A stretch of 64,000 bases of DNA from Calliphora vicina (lineage: Eukaryota; Arthropoda; Insecta; Diptera; Calliphoridae). The translations under genes were made by a program, and so were the position numbers. The first letter of the stretch is position 1, and every line of letters begins with the position of its first letter. The notes under the pieces are model-generated. The model did not search any database. It was given only the letters and a program-made list of their open reading frames with translations, and was not told the origin of the DNA. Of the stretch, positions 44,447 through 55,928 are shown piece by piece. The stretch is taken from assembly GCF_958450345.1 (NCBI RefSeq), contig NC_088781.1, forward strand, positions 73,449,140-73,513,139. The letters are read 5' to 3'.

Positions 44447-45926
44447 TGTGAAATGCACAATTGAGTCTATATATATCGAAACTAAAAGATAAATTATCTG
44501 GATGATTGTCATCTCTGTTAATATTATAGAATAAACCACTTACATGTTGCTCAATAAAACTTAAATAAATTTTTTATGATTTTATACAAAAAAGTTGAAT
44601 TTTTACTCGACCGAATCATTACTGTAGGCCAGGTATGATTCGACCTATTAAGGAAAATATACTATTTTGATATAGATATAGTTTTCTGGATTTGACATTT
44701 TCTAGAGCTATTTCTATTCGATTTTAATGAATTTGTGAAATTTAAGGTAGTTGATCCACTGATTCCCCTAAGTATAAATCTTATTTTTTTGTGTAGTCCT
44801 ATTCTTTATTTATCTGTCCGTGAAAATAGATTTGTGTTACCTCTCATCTGATCTCAGCTACGATTTTTCTACAAATCTGACGTTAATGGATTAAAGAAAA
44901 TACATTTTGAACATACAGAAATGAATATTAAAATTTCTTCAAATGGCGATATTTAAATAAAATAATAAAATAAAGAGTTCAATACTTACTTATTAAATTT
45001 ATATTTTTCGGAATTTTTTTTTTGTTTTTGTAGGATGAATCTAAATTTCTTGGAAATAGGAGAAGATTTGCGAATTAATCTTGCTGGAATATTTAGATAG
45101 GGTGTTGGTCTATCATGGTCCGTGGTCATATCCTTTAACAGTGCGAGTTCTGGTAGAGAAATTTAAATGTTTCGAAAATTGAAATTTGTGAAATGCACAA
45201 TTGAGTCTATATATATCGAAACTAAAAGATAAATTATCTGGATGATTGTCATCTCTGTTAATATTATAGAATACACCACTTACATGTTGCTCAATAAAAC
45301 TTAAATACATTTTTTATGATTTTATACAAAAAAGTTGAATTTTTACTCGACCGAATCATTACTGTAGGCCAGGTATGATTCGACCTATTAAGGAAAATAT
45401 ACTATTTTGATATAGATATAGTTTTCTGGATTTGACATTTTCTAGAGCTATTTCTATTCGATTTTAATGAATTTGTGAAATTTAAGGTAGTTGATCCACT
45501 GATTCCCCTAAGTATAAATCTTATTTTTTTGTGTAGTCCTATTCTTTATTTATCTGTCCGTGAAAATAGATTTGTGTTACCTCTCATCTGATCTCAGCTA
45601 CGATTTTTCTACAAATCTGACGTTAATGGATTAAAGAAAATACATTTTGAACATACAGAAATGAATATTAAAATTTCTTCAAATGGCGATATTTAAATAA
45701 AATAATAAAATAAAGAGTTCAATACTTACTTATTAAATTTATATTTTTCGGAATTTTTTTTTTGTTTTTGTAGGATGAATCTAAATTTCTTGGAAATAGG
45801 AGAAGATTTGCGAATTAATCTTGCTGGAATATTTAGATAGGGTGTTGGTCTATCATGGTCCGTGGTCATATCCTTTAACAGTGCGAGTTCTGGTAGAGAA
45901 ATTTAAATGTTTCGAAAATTGAAATT
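44447..45926. repeat. 740-bp tandem duplication
   Basis: 44,447-45,186 repeats as 45,187-45,926 with only a couple of substitutions seen (for example AATAAACCACTT versus AATACACCACTT). Each unit ends with one inverse-orientation copy of the minisatellite unit that follows. Very recent. Located inside the Helitron. Confidence 0.9.
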
Positions 45927-47700
45927 GTTTTGGAGGATGAATCTAAATTTCTTGGATGGAATTTATATTCATCCTCCAAAAAATTCCAATTTTCGAAAAT
46001 TTCTCTATCAGATCTCGCACTGTTAAGGGTTATGGCCACGGACCATGATAGACCAAAACCCTATCTAAATATTCCAGCAAGATTCATCCGCACATTTTCT
46101 CCCATTTCCAAGAAATTTAAATTCATTCTACAAAAAAAATAAAATTTTCGAAAAATTTAAATTTCTCTATCAGAACTCGCACTGTTAAAGATTATGACTA
46201 CGGACCATGATAGACCAACACTCTTCCTAAATATTCCAGCAAGATTCATCCGCCCATCTTCTCCCATTTCAAAGAAATTTAGATTCATCCTTCCAAACTG
46301 TTAAGGTTATGACCATGGATTACGATAGAAAAACACCTTGACTATAAATTCCAGCAAGTTCCATCCGGCTATCTTCTCCCTTTATCCAGGAATTTAGATT
46401 CATCCTCCAAAAAATTTCAATTTTAGAAAAAATTAAATTTCTTTATCAGAACTCGCACTGGTATAGATTATGACCACGGACCATGATAGACCAACACCCT
46501 ATCTAACTATTCCAGCAAGATTCATCTGCCAATCTTCTCCCATTTCCAAGAAATTTAGATTCATTCTCCAAATTAAATTTTCGTAAAAATGTAATTTCTC
46601 TGAACTCGCACTGTTAAAGGTTATGACCATGGACGATGATAGACTAACAGCCTATCTATAAATTCCATCATGTTCCATCCGCCCATCTTTTCCCGTTTTC
46701 CTAGAATTCGGATTCAGCCTCCCAAGTATATTAAATTTTGATTTTGGTCAAAATTAAAAAATTATTATCAAAACTCGCTCTGTTAAATATTATGACCACA
46801 GATTATCATAGTGGGACAGTTTATCTATAAATTCCAGCAAGTTCATTCCACCTATCTTCTCCCATTTCCAAGAAATTTAGATTCATCCTCCAAAAACATT
46901 TTAATTTTCGAAAAATTTAATTTTCCCATCTTCTCCCGTTATACAGGATTTTAGATTCATCCTCCAAAAAATTTAAATTTTCGAAACATTTAAATTTCTC
47001 TATCAGAACTCGCACTGTTAAAGGTTATGACCACGGACCATGATAGACCATCTTCTCCCATTTCCAAGAAATTTAGATTCATCCTCAAACAAAATTTAAA
47101 TTTTCGAAAAATTTAAATTTCTTTATCAGAACTCGCACTGTTAACGGTTATGCCACGGACCATGATAAACCAACACCCTACCTAAATATTCCAGCAAGAT
47201 TCATCCGCCCATCTTCTACCATTTCCAAAAAATTTAAATTCTTCCTCCCAAAACTTGCACTGTTAAGGGTTATGACCATGGGTTATGATAGAAAAACACC
47301 TTGGCTATAAATTCAAGCAAGTTCCTTCTGCCCATCTTCTCCCGTTATAAAAGAATTTAGAATCATCCTCAAAAAAATTTAAATTTTCGAAAAATTTAAA
47401 TTTCTCTAGCAGAACTCGCACTGTTAAAGGTTATGACCACGGACCATGATAGACCAACACCCTACCTAAATATTCCAGCAAGATTCATCCGCCCATCTTC
47501 TCCCATTTCCAAGAAATTTAGATCATCCTCCCAAGAAATTTAAATTTCCGAAAAATTTTAATTTCTCTATCAAAACTCGCACTGTTAAGGGTTATGACCA
47601 TGGGTTATGATAGAAAAACACCTTGGCTATAAATTCCAGCAATTTCCATCTGCCCATCTTCTCCCGTTTTCCATGAATTTAGATTCGTCCATCCATAATA
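45927..47700 (+). repeat. ~158-bp minisatellite array
   Basis: About eleven diverged head-to-tail units, each with CTCGCACTGTTAA, GGTTATGACCACGGACCATGATAGACCA, TATTCCAGCAAGATTCATCC and CATCTTCTCCCATTTCCAAGAAATTTAGATTCATCC. The spacing of the CTCGCACTGTTAA words is near 158 bp, with shorter units where internal deletions occurred. It is carried in the Helitron near its 3' end. ORFs inside are chance. Confidence 0.85.
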
Positions 47701-48316
47701 ATTAAATTTTAAAAATTCCGCAAAAGTATAAAACTATGTTTGACATTTATGATTTGACTTAGTTTTTGGAAAAAACGGGAGATTAGTTCCCGTTTCAATC
47801 ATTAGTGGTACATTAGGTTCAACCGTGTGGTTATTATTCCATTTTGAATACACTTTCCTTGATTTACAATGTTTAACGGTGTCATGTAAACTTTTAAACA
47901 TAACTCTGTTAACTCAACTGGTTTGTGTCTAGGGTTATAAATTTCGAAATTTAACTTCACACACATTATTAAATTAGTATATCTTTATCTATCTACTATT
48001 AATATTTGCAATTATTATTATGAATTTTCAATTACCCAAGCAGTTTTGAGATGCTTTAATACTTCAAAATATCATGGACTACAAACAATTGTAAGGTGTA
48101 TTTACTTTACGCAATAATTAAAATTTCTATAATAAACATTTTAAAATAATTTACGTAGTTGTTCTGTTATTTCCACATTTTTTCGCTAACGAAGTAGCGG
48201 GTTGCATGCTAGTATATACATATATACAGATGATTTATTATTGAATTGAAGGAAAAAAATGTTCAAAAACCTATTTGAAACAAATTAAGATAAAAAAAAC
48301 TATACTACTGGTAAAA

Positions 48317-50980
48317 TTACGTTGAATAAAGTTCATTAATATGTGGGTACTGAGAAGTTGAACATCTGCTGTTGAAGTTTGTGGTTAATCTGACTAGTCT
48401 ATCTTGGACAAGTTCGAATCCAGCAAGATCATGTAGACGACGAGTGGAATAATGCCATGGTAGATTGAATACCATCTTGAGTAGTTTATTTTGTGCTACT
48501 TGAAGCTTCTTTATATGACATTTAGCGGACGAGAACCATACTGGTGCACAGTAGAACATAACGGGATGAAATATAGATTTAATAATTAATTTCTTGTTGT
48601 CAATATTTAGTTGAGATCTTCTATTTATTAGAGGGTACAATACTCTTATTAATTTGTTGATTTTATTAACTATATATGGTATATGGTTATTGAAGTTAAC
48701 TTTGGTATCAAGTATAACACCCAAATATTTGACATCGTTGTCCCAAGGTATGTCGAAGTTTAAAAATCGCAACGAACTTTGGGGAATAAAACATGCTTTC
48801 CGCTTTCTCGTAAAATAAATAGCTTTTGTTTTTTCGGGATTTATCATAATTTTCCATTTTTTGAAATAATTATTCAAGCTATTTAGAGCAAACTGCAAAT
48901 TATGAATTATATCCACTGAATGAATGTCGGAGCAGAGAATTGATGTATCGTCAGCAAATATTGACATTGTGCAATTTGAAAGTTCAGGAACATCAGCTGT
49001 AAAAATGTTGTAAAGGATTGGTGACAGACATGACCCTTGAGGACAGCCAGCGTTAATATTGATCCTATGTGACGAAGTATTCCCCAAGAAAACATTGAAG
49101 AATCTGTTTTCAAGAAAATTTTGTAAAATTTTAATAATTTCGATAGGAAAATTAAATTTTTTCAATTTGAAGATTAAGCCATTGTGCCAGACTGAATTAA
49201 AAGCAGCTTTTATATCTAGTAGAACCATACCAGTTGATTTACCAATATTGAAATTACTTTTGACCATTTTCCTGATTTTTAGTAATGGTTGTGAAGTATT
49301 ATGTTCACTTCTGAATCCAAATTGTTGAGGGGGTAGAATATTATTTGCATCGATATATACAATAATCTTTTCCTTTAAAATTCTTTCCAAAATTTTACTT
49401 AATGATGAGAGTAAGCTTATAGGTCTATATGAAAGAGGAGAGTCAGGAGACTTGTTTGGTTTAAGAATTGGAATAGTTTTAGAGATTTTCCAATCAGAAG
49501 GAAAATAACATAAATTTAGGCAAGCATTTAATATTGTGGTAAGATAATTTAGACCTTTATTTGGTAATTGTTTTAAACATTTGTTATTTATCCCATCTGC
49601 ACCAGGTGATTTATTGTTTTTTAATTTTTTTATGATGGCAGCCACTTTTTCGCGAGAAGTGAAGTGTGAATTAGGTGGAGTAACATCTGTATTTCTGACT
49701 TGGTTTGCGGCATCATTAACCTCAGAAGCAGTTGTGTTGTCGCTTAGATGTGCTGAAGAGCGATGATTCAAATTAAAAGTTTCAGCCAAAATTTCAGCTT
49801 TTTCTAACTGGGTGTAATATACATTGTTGTTAAATTTTAAAATTGGTATATTAGTAGATCTCTTCCTTAAAAGTTTAGATACTTTCCAAAAAGGGGGAGA
49901 GGCCTTATCCAGTTTTGACAAGGTGGAATTCCAAGAATGGTTTCTGAATTTTGTTATTTCATCTTTAATATTTTTGTTTAAACGTGACATTGCTTCGTGG
50001 TCACGTCTGTCTCTAAACCTTTTCCAGTTTCTTCTGAAAATATTCCTCATTTGCATCATTATTATAATGTTTTTAGGTAATGGTCTAGTCGTTGGTGATA
50101 TAAGTTGTTTTGGAACCGATTTATCTATTGCAGTTTTTACAACATTGCTTAAAACATTAATCATAATGTCAATTTCATTGGTATCAGTTACTGTTCTGTG
50201 ATCTTCTACCGTAGGGAGATTTCTACTTATGAATTTGGAAAAACGTGGCCAATTAGCCTTATTGAACGCATAGACTAAATTGTCTGTCGACTTGTAGATT
50301 AAATTTATATTACACATAATAGGTAAATGGTCCGAACTTAGGTCGTTAATTACTTTAACTGCTGACATGTTTGTTAACATATTGGTTAAAATGAGATCTA
50401 ATGTAGATGGTTGTTTGTTTGGATCTGATGGAATATATGTATTTTCATGAGGAAAAGCAATTTGGAATTTGTTTAGTTGTATGTTTTCATATAGAATGTT
50501 ACCCCATGTGTTATTTCTTAAACATCCCCAATAGTTGTGTCTGCAGTTTAGATCTCCACCTAAAATGTATTTATTATTCGTATCTGTTAATATACGAAGG
50601 TCAGATTTAAATTTGAGTTTCTTGGAAATGTCAGATCCAACTGTGCCTCCTGGAAAATAACACGAATAAATGTCTATAAATTCGCTCCCACAATTAACTC
50701 TAACTCCGATATTTTCTATAATTTCAGTTGTTTTTGGTGGTATCAATTGATGTTGAATGTTTTTTTTTATTAAAACAGCTACACCTCCTCCAGTACCAGT
50801 TTGTCGATCATATCTATAACAGTAGTAACTATTATGTCTAATTGATAATTTGATATTCAACCAGGTTTCACAAATTAGGCATATATCAACATTATATTTA
50901 TCCAAGAAATTAAATAGTTCTTCTTTTTTTGTACGAATACTACGTGCGTTCCATGATGACAGCTTAATATTGTTGTTCAT
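48317..50980 (-). CDS. Jockey-type ORF2: endonuclease-reverse transcriptase
   Basis: An 887-aa protein that nicks target DNA and copies the LINE RNA at the nick. The N-terminal AP-like endonuclease shows SWNARS, ICETWL, GGDLNCRHNYWG, LDLILTN and SDHLPI. The central reverse transcriptase shows NNKSPGADGI, YRPISLLS, LLDIKAAFNSVWH, AGCPQGSCLSPIL and the catalytic FADD, followed by the thumb and the C-terminal KYLGVILD and YCAPVW segments. No stops or frameshifts; a normal length for the Jockey clade, which has no RNase H. The ATG at 50,980 overlaps the ORF1 stop (ATGA), suggesting termination-reinitiation. Probably functional or recently so. Confidence 0.95.
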   Translation of the reverse strand: MNNNIKLSSWNARSIRTKKEELFNFLDKYNVDICLICETWLNIKLSIRHNSYYCYRYDRQTGTGGGVAVLIKKNIQHQLIPPKTTEIIENIGVRVNCGSEFIDIYSCYFPGGTVGSDISKKLKFKSDLRILTDTNNKYILGGDLNCRHNYWGCLRNNTWGNILYENIQLNKFQIAFPHENTYIPSDPNKQPSTLDLILTNMLTNMSAVKVINDLSSDHLPIMCNINLIYKSTDNLVYAFNKANWPRFSKFISRNLPTVEDHRTVTDTNEIDIMINVLSNVVKTAIDKSVPKQLISPTTRPLPKNIIIMMQMRNIFRRNWKRFRDRRDHEAMSRLNKNIKDEITKFRNHSWNSTLSKLDKASPPFWKVSKLLRKRSTNIPILKFNNNVYYTQLEKAEILAETFNLNHRSSAHLSDNTTASEVNDAANQVRNTDVTPPNSHFTSREKVAAIIKKLKNNKSPGADGINNKCLKQLPNKGLNYLTTILNACLNLCYFPSDWKISKTIPILKPNKSPDSPLSYRPISLLSSLSKILERILKEKIIVYIDANNILPPQQFGFRSEHNTSQPLLKIRKMVKSNFNIGKSTGMVLLDIKAAFNSVWHNGLIFKLKKFNFPIEIIKILQNFLENRFFNVFLGNTSSHRININAGCPQGSCLSPILYNIFTADVPELSNCTMSIFADDTSILCSDIHSVDIIHNLQFALNSLNNYFKKWKIMINPEKTKAIYFTRKRKACFIPQSSLRFLNFDIPWDNDVKYLGVILDTKVNFNNHIPYIVNKINKLIRVLYPLINRRSQLNIDNKKLIIKSIFHPVMFYCAPVWFSSAKCHIKKLQVAQNKLLKMVFNLPWHYSTRRLHDLAGFELVQDRLVRLTTNFNSRCSTSQYPHINELYST

Positions 50981-52071
50981 TGATACAAAAATTTAAATGC
51001 TAGGTTGGTAACAACCTGAAATTGCTCTTCTCGAGATTTGCAACTTTTAAGATTAGCTATTAATTCAAAAGTAATATTTTTTAGTTCTTCAAATGAGAAC
51101 AGATTGTTGTTGCTGTTAGCATTATTATTAGCAGCATTGCTAGATTGAGTGAATGGATGACTCATTGGTGGCGAATTTGGAAGACTTCCGCTCTGATTTA
51201 GAGAGTTTGGGAAATTATTATTATAATTAGACCTGCTATTATAGCCTTGATTGATTTGTCTATTGCTCTTTGGTTGAGCGCGTTGTCTGATTTGTTTGTA
51301 CACTTCCCTACTGGGACAATCAGGAGACATAGCCTTATGGGAACCTTTACAATTGGCACACTTAATGACCGTTGTAGAACATTCTTCCGTTTTATGATTA
51401 CCAGCACAATTTGCACAAAACGGTTTCACCTTGCACCTACTGGAACCATGTCCATACATTTGGCAGTTGTAACATTGCGTCAGTTTTGATTTGTTTGGTT
51501 TTTGGTATTCCCACCTCACCTTTATATAATTAATTACGGAATATTTTTGCCTCAGTTCCTTTAGTGTGATTGATTTTCTTTCAAAATATACTATGAAAAT
51601 AATATGTTCTCTGCTATTGTCCATAGACTTAGTAACAATTTTGACATTAGTACATTTAAGACCCAATTGTAGCAATCGAGTCTTCACAACAGATGGGTCA
51701 GTTTTATCCAGTCCCAAAAGGACGGCCTTATAGGGCTTTTCATTTTTTTGGGCATAAGTAAAATACTCCAAATCAAATTTTTTAGTAAGTGCATCACATA
51801 CTTTATCATACTCTTCTATATTGGTGCAAAATAATTTCAAACCAATTGAAATTTTACGTATAGAGTAGTCTTTTACATTTAATATTCTACATATTTCATG
51901 TACTTGCTCCATTTGACATTTTAAAATTGTTATAGGTGGTATGGTCACCTTAACAGCTGGTTCGATAACAACTTCGTCATTATCGTCATCATCGAGAGTT
52001 TGTAGTGGTGTATAAAAATTGTGGTTTGTAGTTCTCTGAGAGCTACTTACAGTTGCTTGTCTCTTACTCAT
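50977..52071 (-). CDS. Jockey-type ORF1: Gag-like RNA-binding protein
   Basis: A 364-aa protein expected to coat LINE RNA and direct it to the nucleus. Order: an acidic N-terminus; a PRE_C2HC-type segment (about residues 60-190, with KPYKAVLLGLDKTDP and a VRWEYQ stretch); three zinc knuckles at about 195-255 (C-x2-C-x4-H-x4-C and two variants); an Asn/Gln/Ser-rich tail; and a short C-terminal helix. The ATG at 52,071 opens the frame. The stop overlaps the ORF2 start by 4 nt. Confidence 0.93.
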   Translation of the reverse strand: MSKRQATVSSSQRTTNHNFYTPLQTLDDDDNDEVVIEPAVKVTIPPITILKCQMEQVHEICRILNVKDYSIRKISIGLKLFCTNIEEYDKVCDALTKKFDLEYFTYAQKNEKPYKAVLLGLDKTDPSVVKTRLLQLGLKCTNVKIVTKSMDNSREHIIFIVYFERKSITLKELRQKYSVINYIKVRWEYQKPNKSKLTQCYNCQMYGHGSSRCKVKPFCANCAGNHKTEECSTTVIKCANCKGSHKAMSPDCPSREVYKQIRQRAQPKSNRQINQGYNSRSNYNNNFPNSLNQSGSLPNSPPMSHPFTQSSNAANNNANSNNNLFSFEELKNITFELIANLKSCKSREEQFQVVTNLAFKFLYQ

Positions 52072-52258
52072 GTTGTGCCCATGTGAGGCAACAATAACAT
52101 CTTCAACGTTTCTGCGCTTAATTTTGTTTTTATTTTTTATTTGTTTGAAGTGATAAACAAAACACGGGGGAGTAGAAAAAAAATACCGTACACTTTTGTC
52201 TGTAGATCAAAAGTAACAAGAATAATATGACTTTACACATCAGTTGATAGTGCAAGAC
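52072..52258 (-). promoter_or_regulatory. 5' UTR / probable internal promoter of intact Jockey LINE
   Basis: About 187 bp upstream of ORF1 with no upstream ATG frame of note. Jockey-clade LINEs carry a downstream, TATA-less Pol II promoter here; the start AGTCTTGCACTATCAACTGA is an initiator-like candidate. Exact start not determined. Confidence 0.45.
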
Positions 52259-52289
52259 TGGTTCAAATCTTATATCTAATAATTATTAT

Positions 52290-54830
52290 TTAATTAGTCC
52301 AGCCAGTGCCGGACGAAAAAATTTTGTATTCATGTTGTTTTGGTTAAATTGGCATTCTTCCTTCTAGATTAGGTCTGCTGTGTCCCTCCTTCTTAATCGA
52401 GTGTGGCCACGGTTATCTAATATGTTGCGGGCCAGCGGGTTTTTTAAATATTTTTGTACATTTTTCGAGATTTCAGTTTTTACAATGGGCACGTTAAGAT
52501 CTTTGTGTATATTCGCGTTTTTGATATACCAGGGGGCAACTGTAATCATTCTTAGAAACTTGTTTTGGCGTCTTTGAATCTTTTCTACATTTGACGCTGA
52601 GGCCGTGCCCCATAACTGTATGCCATAACACCATATCGGTTTTATGATCATGTTATAAAGTAGAAGTTTACAATCTAAACTAAGCGTAGAGTTTCTGCCA
52701 ATAAGCCAATTAATTTGAATTGATTTCAATTTCATTTGAGTCAACTTTGCATCTATATGGCGACGATCGAGATGTATTCCGAGGTATTTCACTTCCGATT
52801 GTTGAATTACTGTTTGGTTATTGATATGAATAGTGGGGCATGATTCTCTACGCAATGTAAATGTTATGTGTGTACATTTTTGCTCGTTGACTTTAATTTT
52901 CCATTGTTTTAACCATTTTTCTAATTCAAATATGTGGTTTTGTAAGTAACGAGACGCTTGTTTTCATGGATGCTTAGAATAGCAGTATCATCAGCAAATG
53001 TTGATGTATGAGTGCGATTGTTAGTTGGCATATCAGACGAATATACTGCCTTGGGGGACTCCAGCTTCAATGGGTTGTGCAGTACTTCAATGGGTTGTGC
53101 AGTAAATTTTGACTCAGTTTGTATATTAATCCAGCATGCCATACCTTATCAAACGCTTGAGAGATGTCGATGAAGAGTGCGGAACAGTATTTCTTTTCTT
53201 CAAACGCTTTTCTCACCATATTTACAAGTCTATGGGTTTGTTCGATAGTACTGTGTTTTCTTCTAAATCCAAATTGATGATTCGGAATACAATTGTTTTC
53301 AGTTAACATCGGGTACAACTTGTTCATAAGTATCTTCTCAAATAGCTTTGATATATTAGACAATAGGCTGATGGGTCTGTATGATTCTTGGGATTTAAAT
53401 CAACAATAGCATTTTCGATCTCTCGAATCTCAAAACGTAGTACGGGTACGGCTGCTCCAAAATGGGGTGCAACAGGTGGCAACTCAATTGCTTCGTTTGA
53501 CGTGTTCGGTGTAAATACTTTTTTTAAATGATTAACAAACAGATTCCCTTTTCCAGTATCATTTATTGCCCAACCACCACTTGAATTTCGCATGGGGGAC
53601 TTACATATAACGGGTCTTTTAAGACTTTTTGTTGCTCGCCATAATGAGTAATCCGATTGCGGGGTTGCGTCCAGGCTTACTAAATATTTATTCAATGATT
53701 CCATTTTTCGAAATTCCAAGAGCTTTTTAAGTCTTTTTATACAATCTTTAAGCTTCGATTTTAGTTGGGGGATCTGTCAATTGCCACTCTCTGCGAAATC
53801 TTCTTTTTTCATTTAAGAGCCGTTCGACATCTGTAGAATTAATTCTATTATATCTGATTTGTCGGGGGGTTCGGGTAGCATGTTGAGCAGCCAGTTTGAG
53901 ATTTTTATCGAAATTGATAAGAGAGTGATCGATGTTTTCTGGTGTTCAGCGGTATGTTTTCCGAGCAATGTGTACTGAGGTATTTTTTATATTTGATCCA
54001 ATTTATTCTTGTGCCTGCCATCGCTAAATTACCAGTCGGGGATACAATTTCTAGGGGGCTCAATAAATTAACAATAGTGGGTGTAGGATTCAATAGGATT
54101 CAATTTAAATCATTTCTCTAGGGATATTTTTCATCACGCTAAAATTTATAACATCCGGTATTTTTCGTGGGTCAGTAGGCCAGTAAGTAGGTTGGCCGCT
54201 CGAAAGCACATTCAAATCCATTTTAGAAATTGTATCGAACAAAACACGACCTTTAGGGGTAATCAGTCGTGATCCCCAGAATGTGTGCTTAGCATTATAA
54301 TCGCCAGCAGCCAGGAAACGGGGGCCTAGTGATTTAAAAAATCTATTATATAGACTTTCTGTAATTGAGAATCTGTAAATGAGTATATTGATGAAATCAC
54401 TAAGTTTCGATGAAAATCTTCAAGACAGATTGTAGTAGCTTGAAGATAATCTTCGCAAAAATCACACATTAAGTAGTGTTTGATTCGAGTTTTTATTAAA
54501 ATTGCCGAGCCTCCGCATGCTCTACCTCTGGGGTCTTTGGTGTCATATATTACATATCCATTTATTCGTAATGAACTTCTGGACGTCAAATGAGTTTCAG
54601 AAAACAGCATTACATCAATTTGTTGGTTTCCTAAAAAATATTCGAGTTCGTTTTTGTGTTGGCGTATGCCGTTTGCATTCCAAAAACATATTCTTAGGCA
54701 GTTCATGGTCTGTTAAGCACAGCCTGCAATAACATTGATTGCATCTTAAGCATTTCTTGCATCATGTTACTCATTGAGTTTGTAAAGTTATTTACCGATT
54801 GCACAAGAGTTTCTATTGTAGATTCTAGTC
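52290..54830 (-). pseudogene. Second Jockey-type LINE, ORF1 tail and ORF2, decayed
   Basis: Minus-strand order: the ORF1 C-terminus (54,830-54,705, a Met/Gln-rich helix), which ends in an ATGA overlap with ORF2; endonuclease (54,706-54,326: FWNANGIRQHK, LFSETHL, GGSAILIK); broken middle pieces (54,093-53,905 and 53,719-53,324); then RT with FIDISQAFDKVWH, a deletion/duplication around 53,090 (CAATGGGTTGTGCAGTA repeated), FADDTAIL (about 52,990) and the C-terminal KYLGIHLD...CYGIQLW part (52,855-52,364). Many frameshifts. Clearly a different family from the intact LINE next to it. Its endonuclease end is copied in the 4.7-kb tandem duplication. Confidence 0.85.
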
Positions 54831-55014
54831 GGGTATAATGCAAAAAATGTATTATGCCACGCCCCACCGCCCACAGACCTAAAATAAAAAATCTGACAAT
54901 TTACAATTCTGAAGGTTCCTTGAAAATTTCATCAAAATCGGTCCAGCCGTTTTTGAGTTCATTCGGAACATACCCACATACATACAAACATCCATTTTTA
55001 TATATATAGATTAT
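54831..55014 (-). mobile_element. Helitron 5'-end fragment, unit 1
   Basis: The minus strand reads TCTATATATATAAAAATGGATG... then AACGGCTGGACCGATTTTGATGAAATTTTC, typical fly Helitron 5' sequence, preceded by an A. It stops after ~184 bp next to Jockey ORF1, so it is truncated. The copy in unit 2 is at 59,565-59,748. Confidence 0.65.
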
Positions 55015-55395
55015 AATAATTCACAGTTTACAATTGCTTAGACTAACAATTGATGATTATGCTCAATGAAGGTTAGAGAATTTTTAAAGAAAAGAAAGTA
55101 AAAAAGTGATATTCAGTAATGGTAGGTCACTTTTGTTATACATTAGCACTTTCAACAATATGTATAAGAAGGACTTTTTTAAAATAATTCTGAGAAAATT
55201 TTATAACCCTGAGCCGCAATGGAAGTTTGTTCCAAATTCTTCTAATTCTAACATCAAACAATTTTTCAAATGTGTCTAGAGTTTGTGGAAAAGTTAAACA
55301 ATTGATATATGTATAGAGGGCATCTATACCTAATAGTCTTGTAAAATAGTAATAATGATCTTGTTTGTGCGTGAAATAAAAAAAGAAATAAAAAT
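55015..55395 (-). pseudogene. 3' fragment of CR1/L2-like LINE, unit 1
   Basis: The minus strand encodes a LINE ORF2 C-terminus ending at a stop near 55,137 (F-VR-R-IWNKLPLRLR motif), then a 3' UTR ending CTGTGAATTATTATAA, flush with the Helitron terminus at 55,014. The copy in unit 2 is at 59,749-60,129. Confidence 0.6.
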
Positions 55396-55407
55396 GTGTT
55401 TTTATTT

Positions 55408-55678
55408 TGTTTATATTAAAAAATTATTTTCTTTATTATATTACCTTTATGTTTGAGAATACGTTGTATAGGTCTTAGCGATCAAGCTACGATTAGATTA
55501 TTACATGCAAAACAAAGTGGCGAACAATGCTTAAGAAAAGTACCGTTAACGGTTTTACTCGTTACAATTTAGAAAAAAATATCCCCACCCAAGGGTGAAC
55601 AAAAGGGAGTATACACATACAAAAAAAACTAACTTAAACATTGCCGGCCACCTTGCAACAACAAAGAACGTTGCAACA
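55408..55678 (-). repeat. Putative BEL/Pao 3' LTR, unit 1
   Basis: A candidate 271-bp LTR on the minus strand from TGTTGCAACGTTC to TATAAACA, following the last ORF by ~250 bp and containing AATAAAG near its end. The matching 5' LTR lies outside the window, so the boundaries are a guess. The unit 2 copy is at 60,142-60,412. Confidence 0.35.
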
Positions 55679-55928
55679 AATTTTAAATTAAATAGGTAAT
55701 AATAATAGAAAATGTAAACTTAAATCATATAATTTTTTTATTTTTTTTTCAATTCATTTATTTTTTCAAATAACAAGTTGGTCATACGACCAGGCCAGAC
55801 CAGCTGGTATATATGTAGATATAAATAAAAAGGTTCCCATAGAACAAGGTCTATGGGATGTAGTTTGACACAGACTATATACTGTACTCAAGAGAGTATG
55901 GTTTTGAATCAGACCATGAACTGGGCCC

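Larger units (their letters stand above)
40144..48212 (+). mobile_element. 8.1-kb non-autonomous Helitron
   Basis: It starts TCTATATATATAAAAGAG after an A and ends with hairpin CGCTA-ACGAAG-TAGCG followed by GGTTGCATGCTAG, then T: the TC...CTAG ends and A^T insertion site of Helitrons. The first ~1 kb holds (GACT)n and diverged internal repeats (GGGGACAAAA, GGTACTTTTTTGAAATTC). There is no Rep/helicase ORF. It carries a mariner remnant, a Tc1-like element, a tandem duplication and a minisatellite. That the two termini belong together is inferred from their match to the Helitron rules and the lack of other CTAG hairpins between. Confidence 0.65.
48240..52258 (-). mobile_element. Apparently intact Jockey-clade LINE
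   Basis: About 4.0 kb on the minus strand: a 5' UTR (52,258-52,072, starting near AGTCTTGCACTATCAACTGATG), intact ORF1 and intact ORF2 overlapping by ATGA, and a short 3' UTR with an AATAAA-like signal near 48,240. The exact ends and target duplication are not resolved. Confidence 0.8.

Noticed and set aside
45113..47690. Small ORFs in the minisatellite
   Set aside because: Open by chance in tandem units; frames are not maintained between units.
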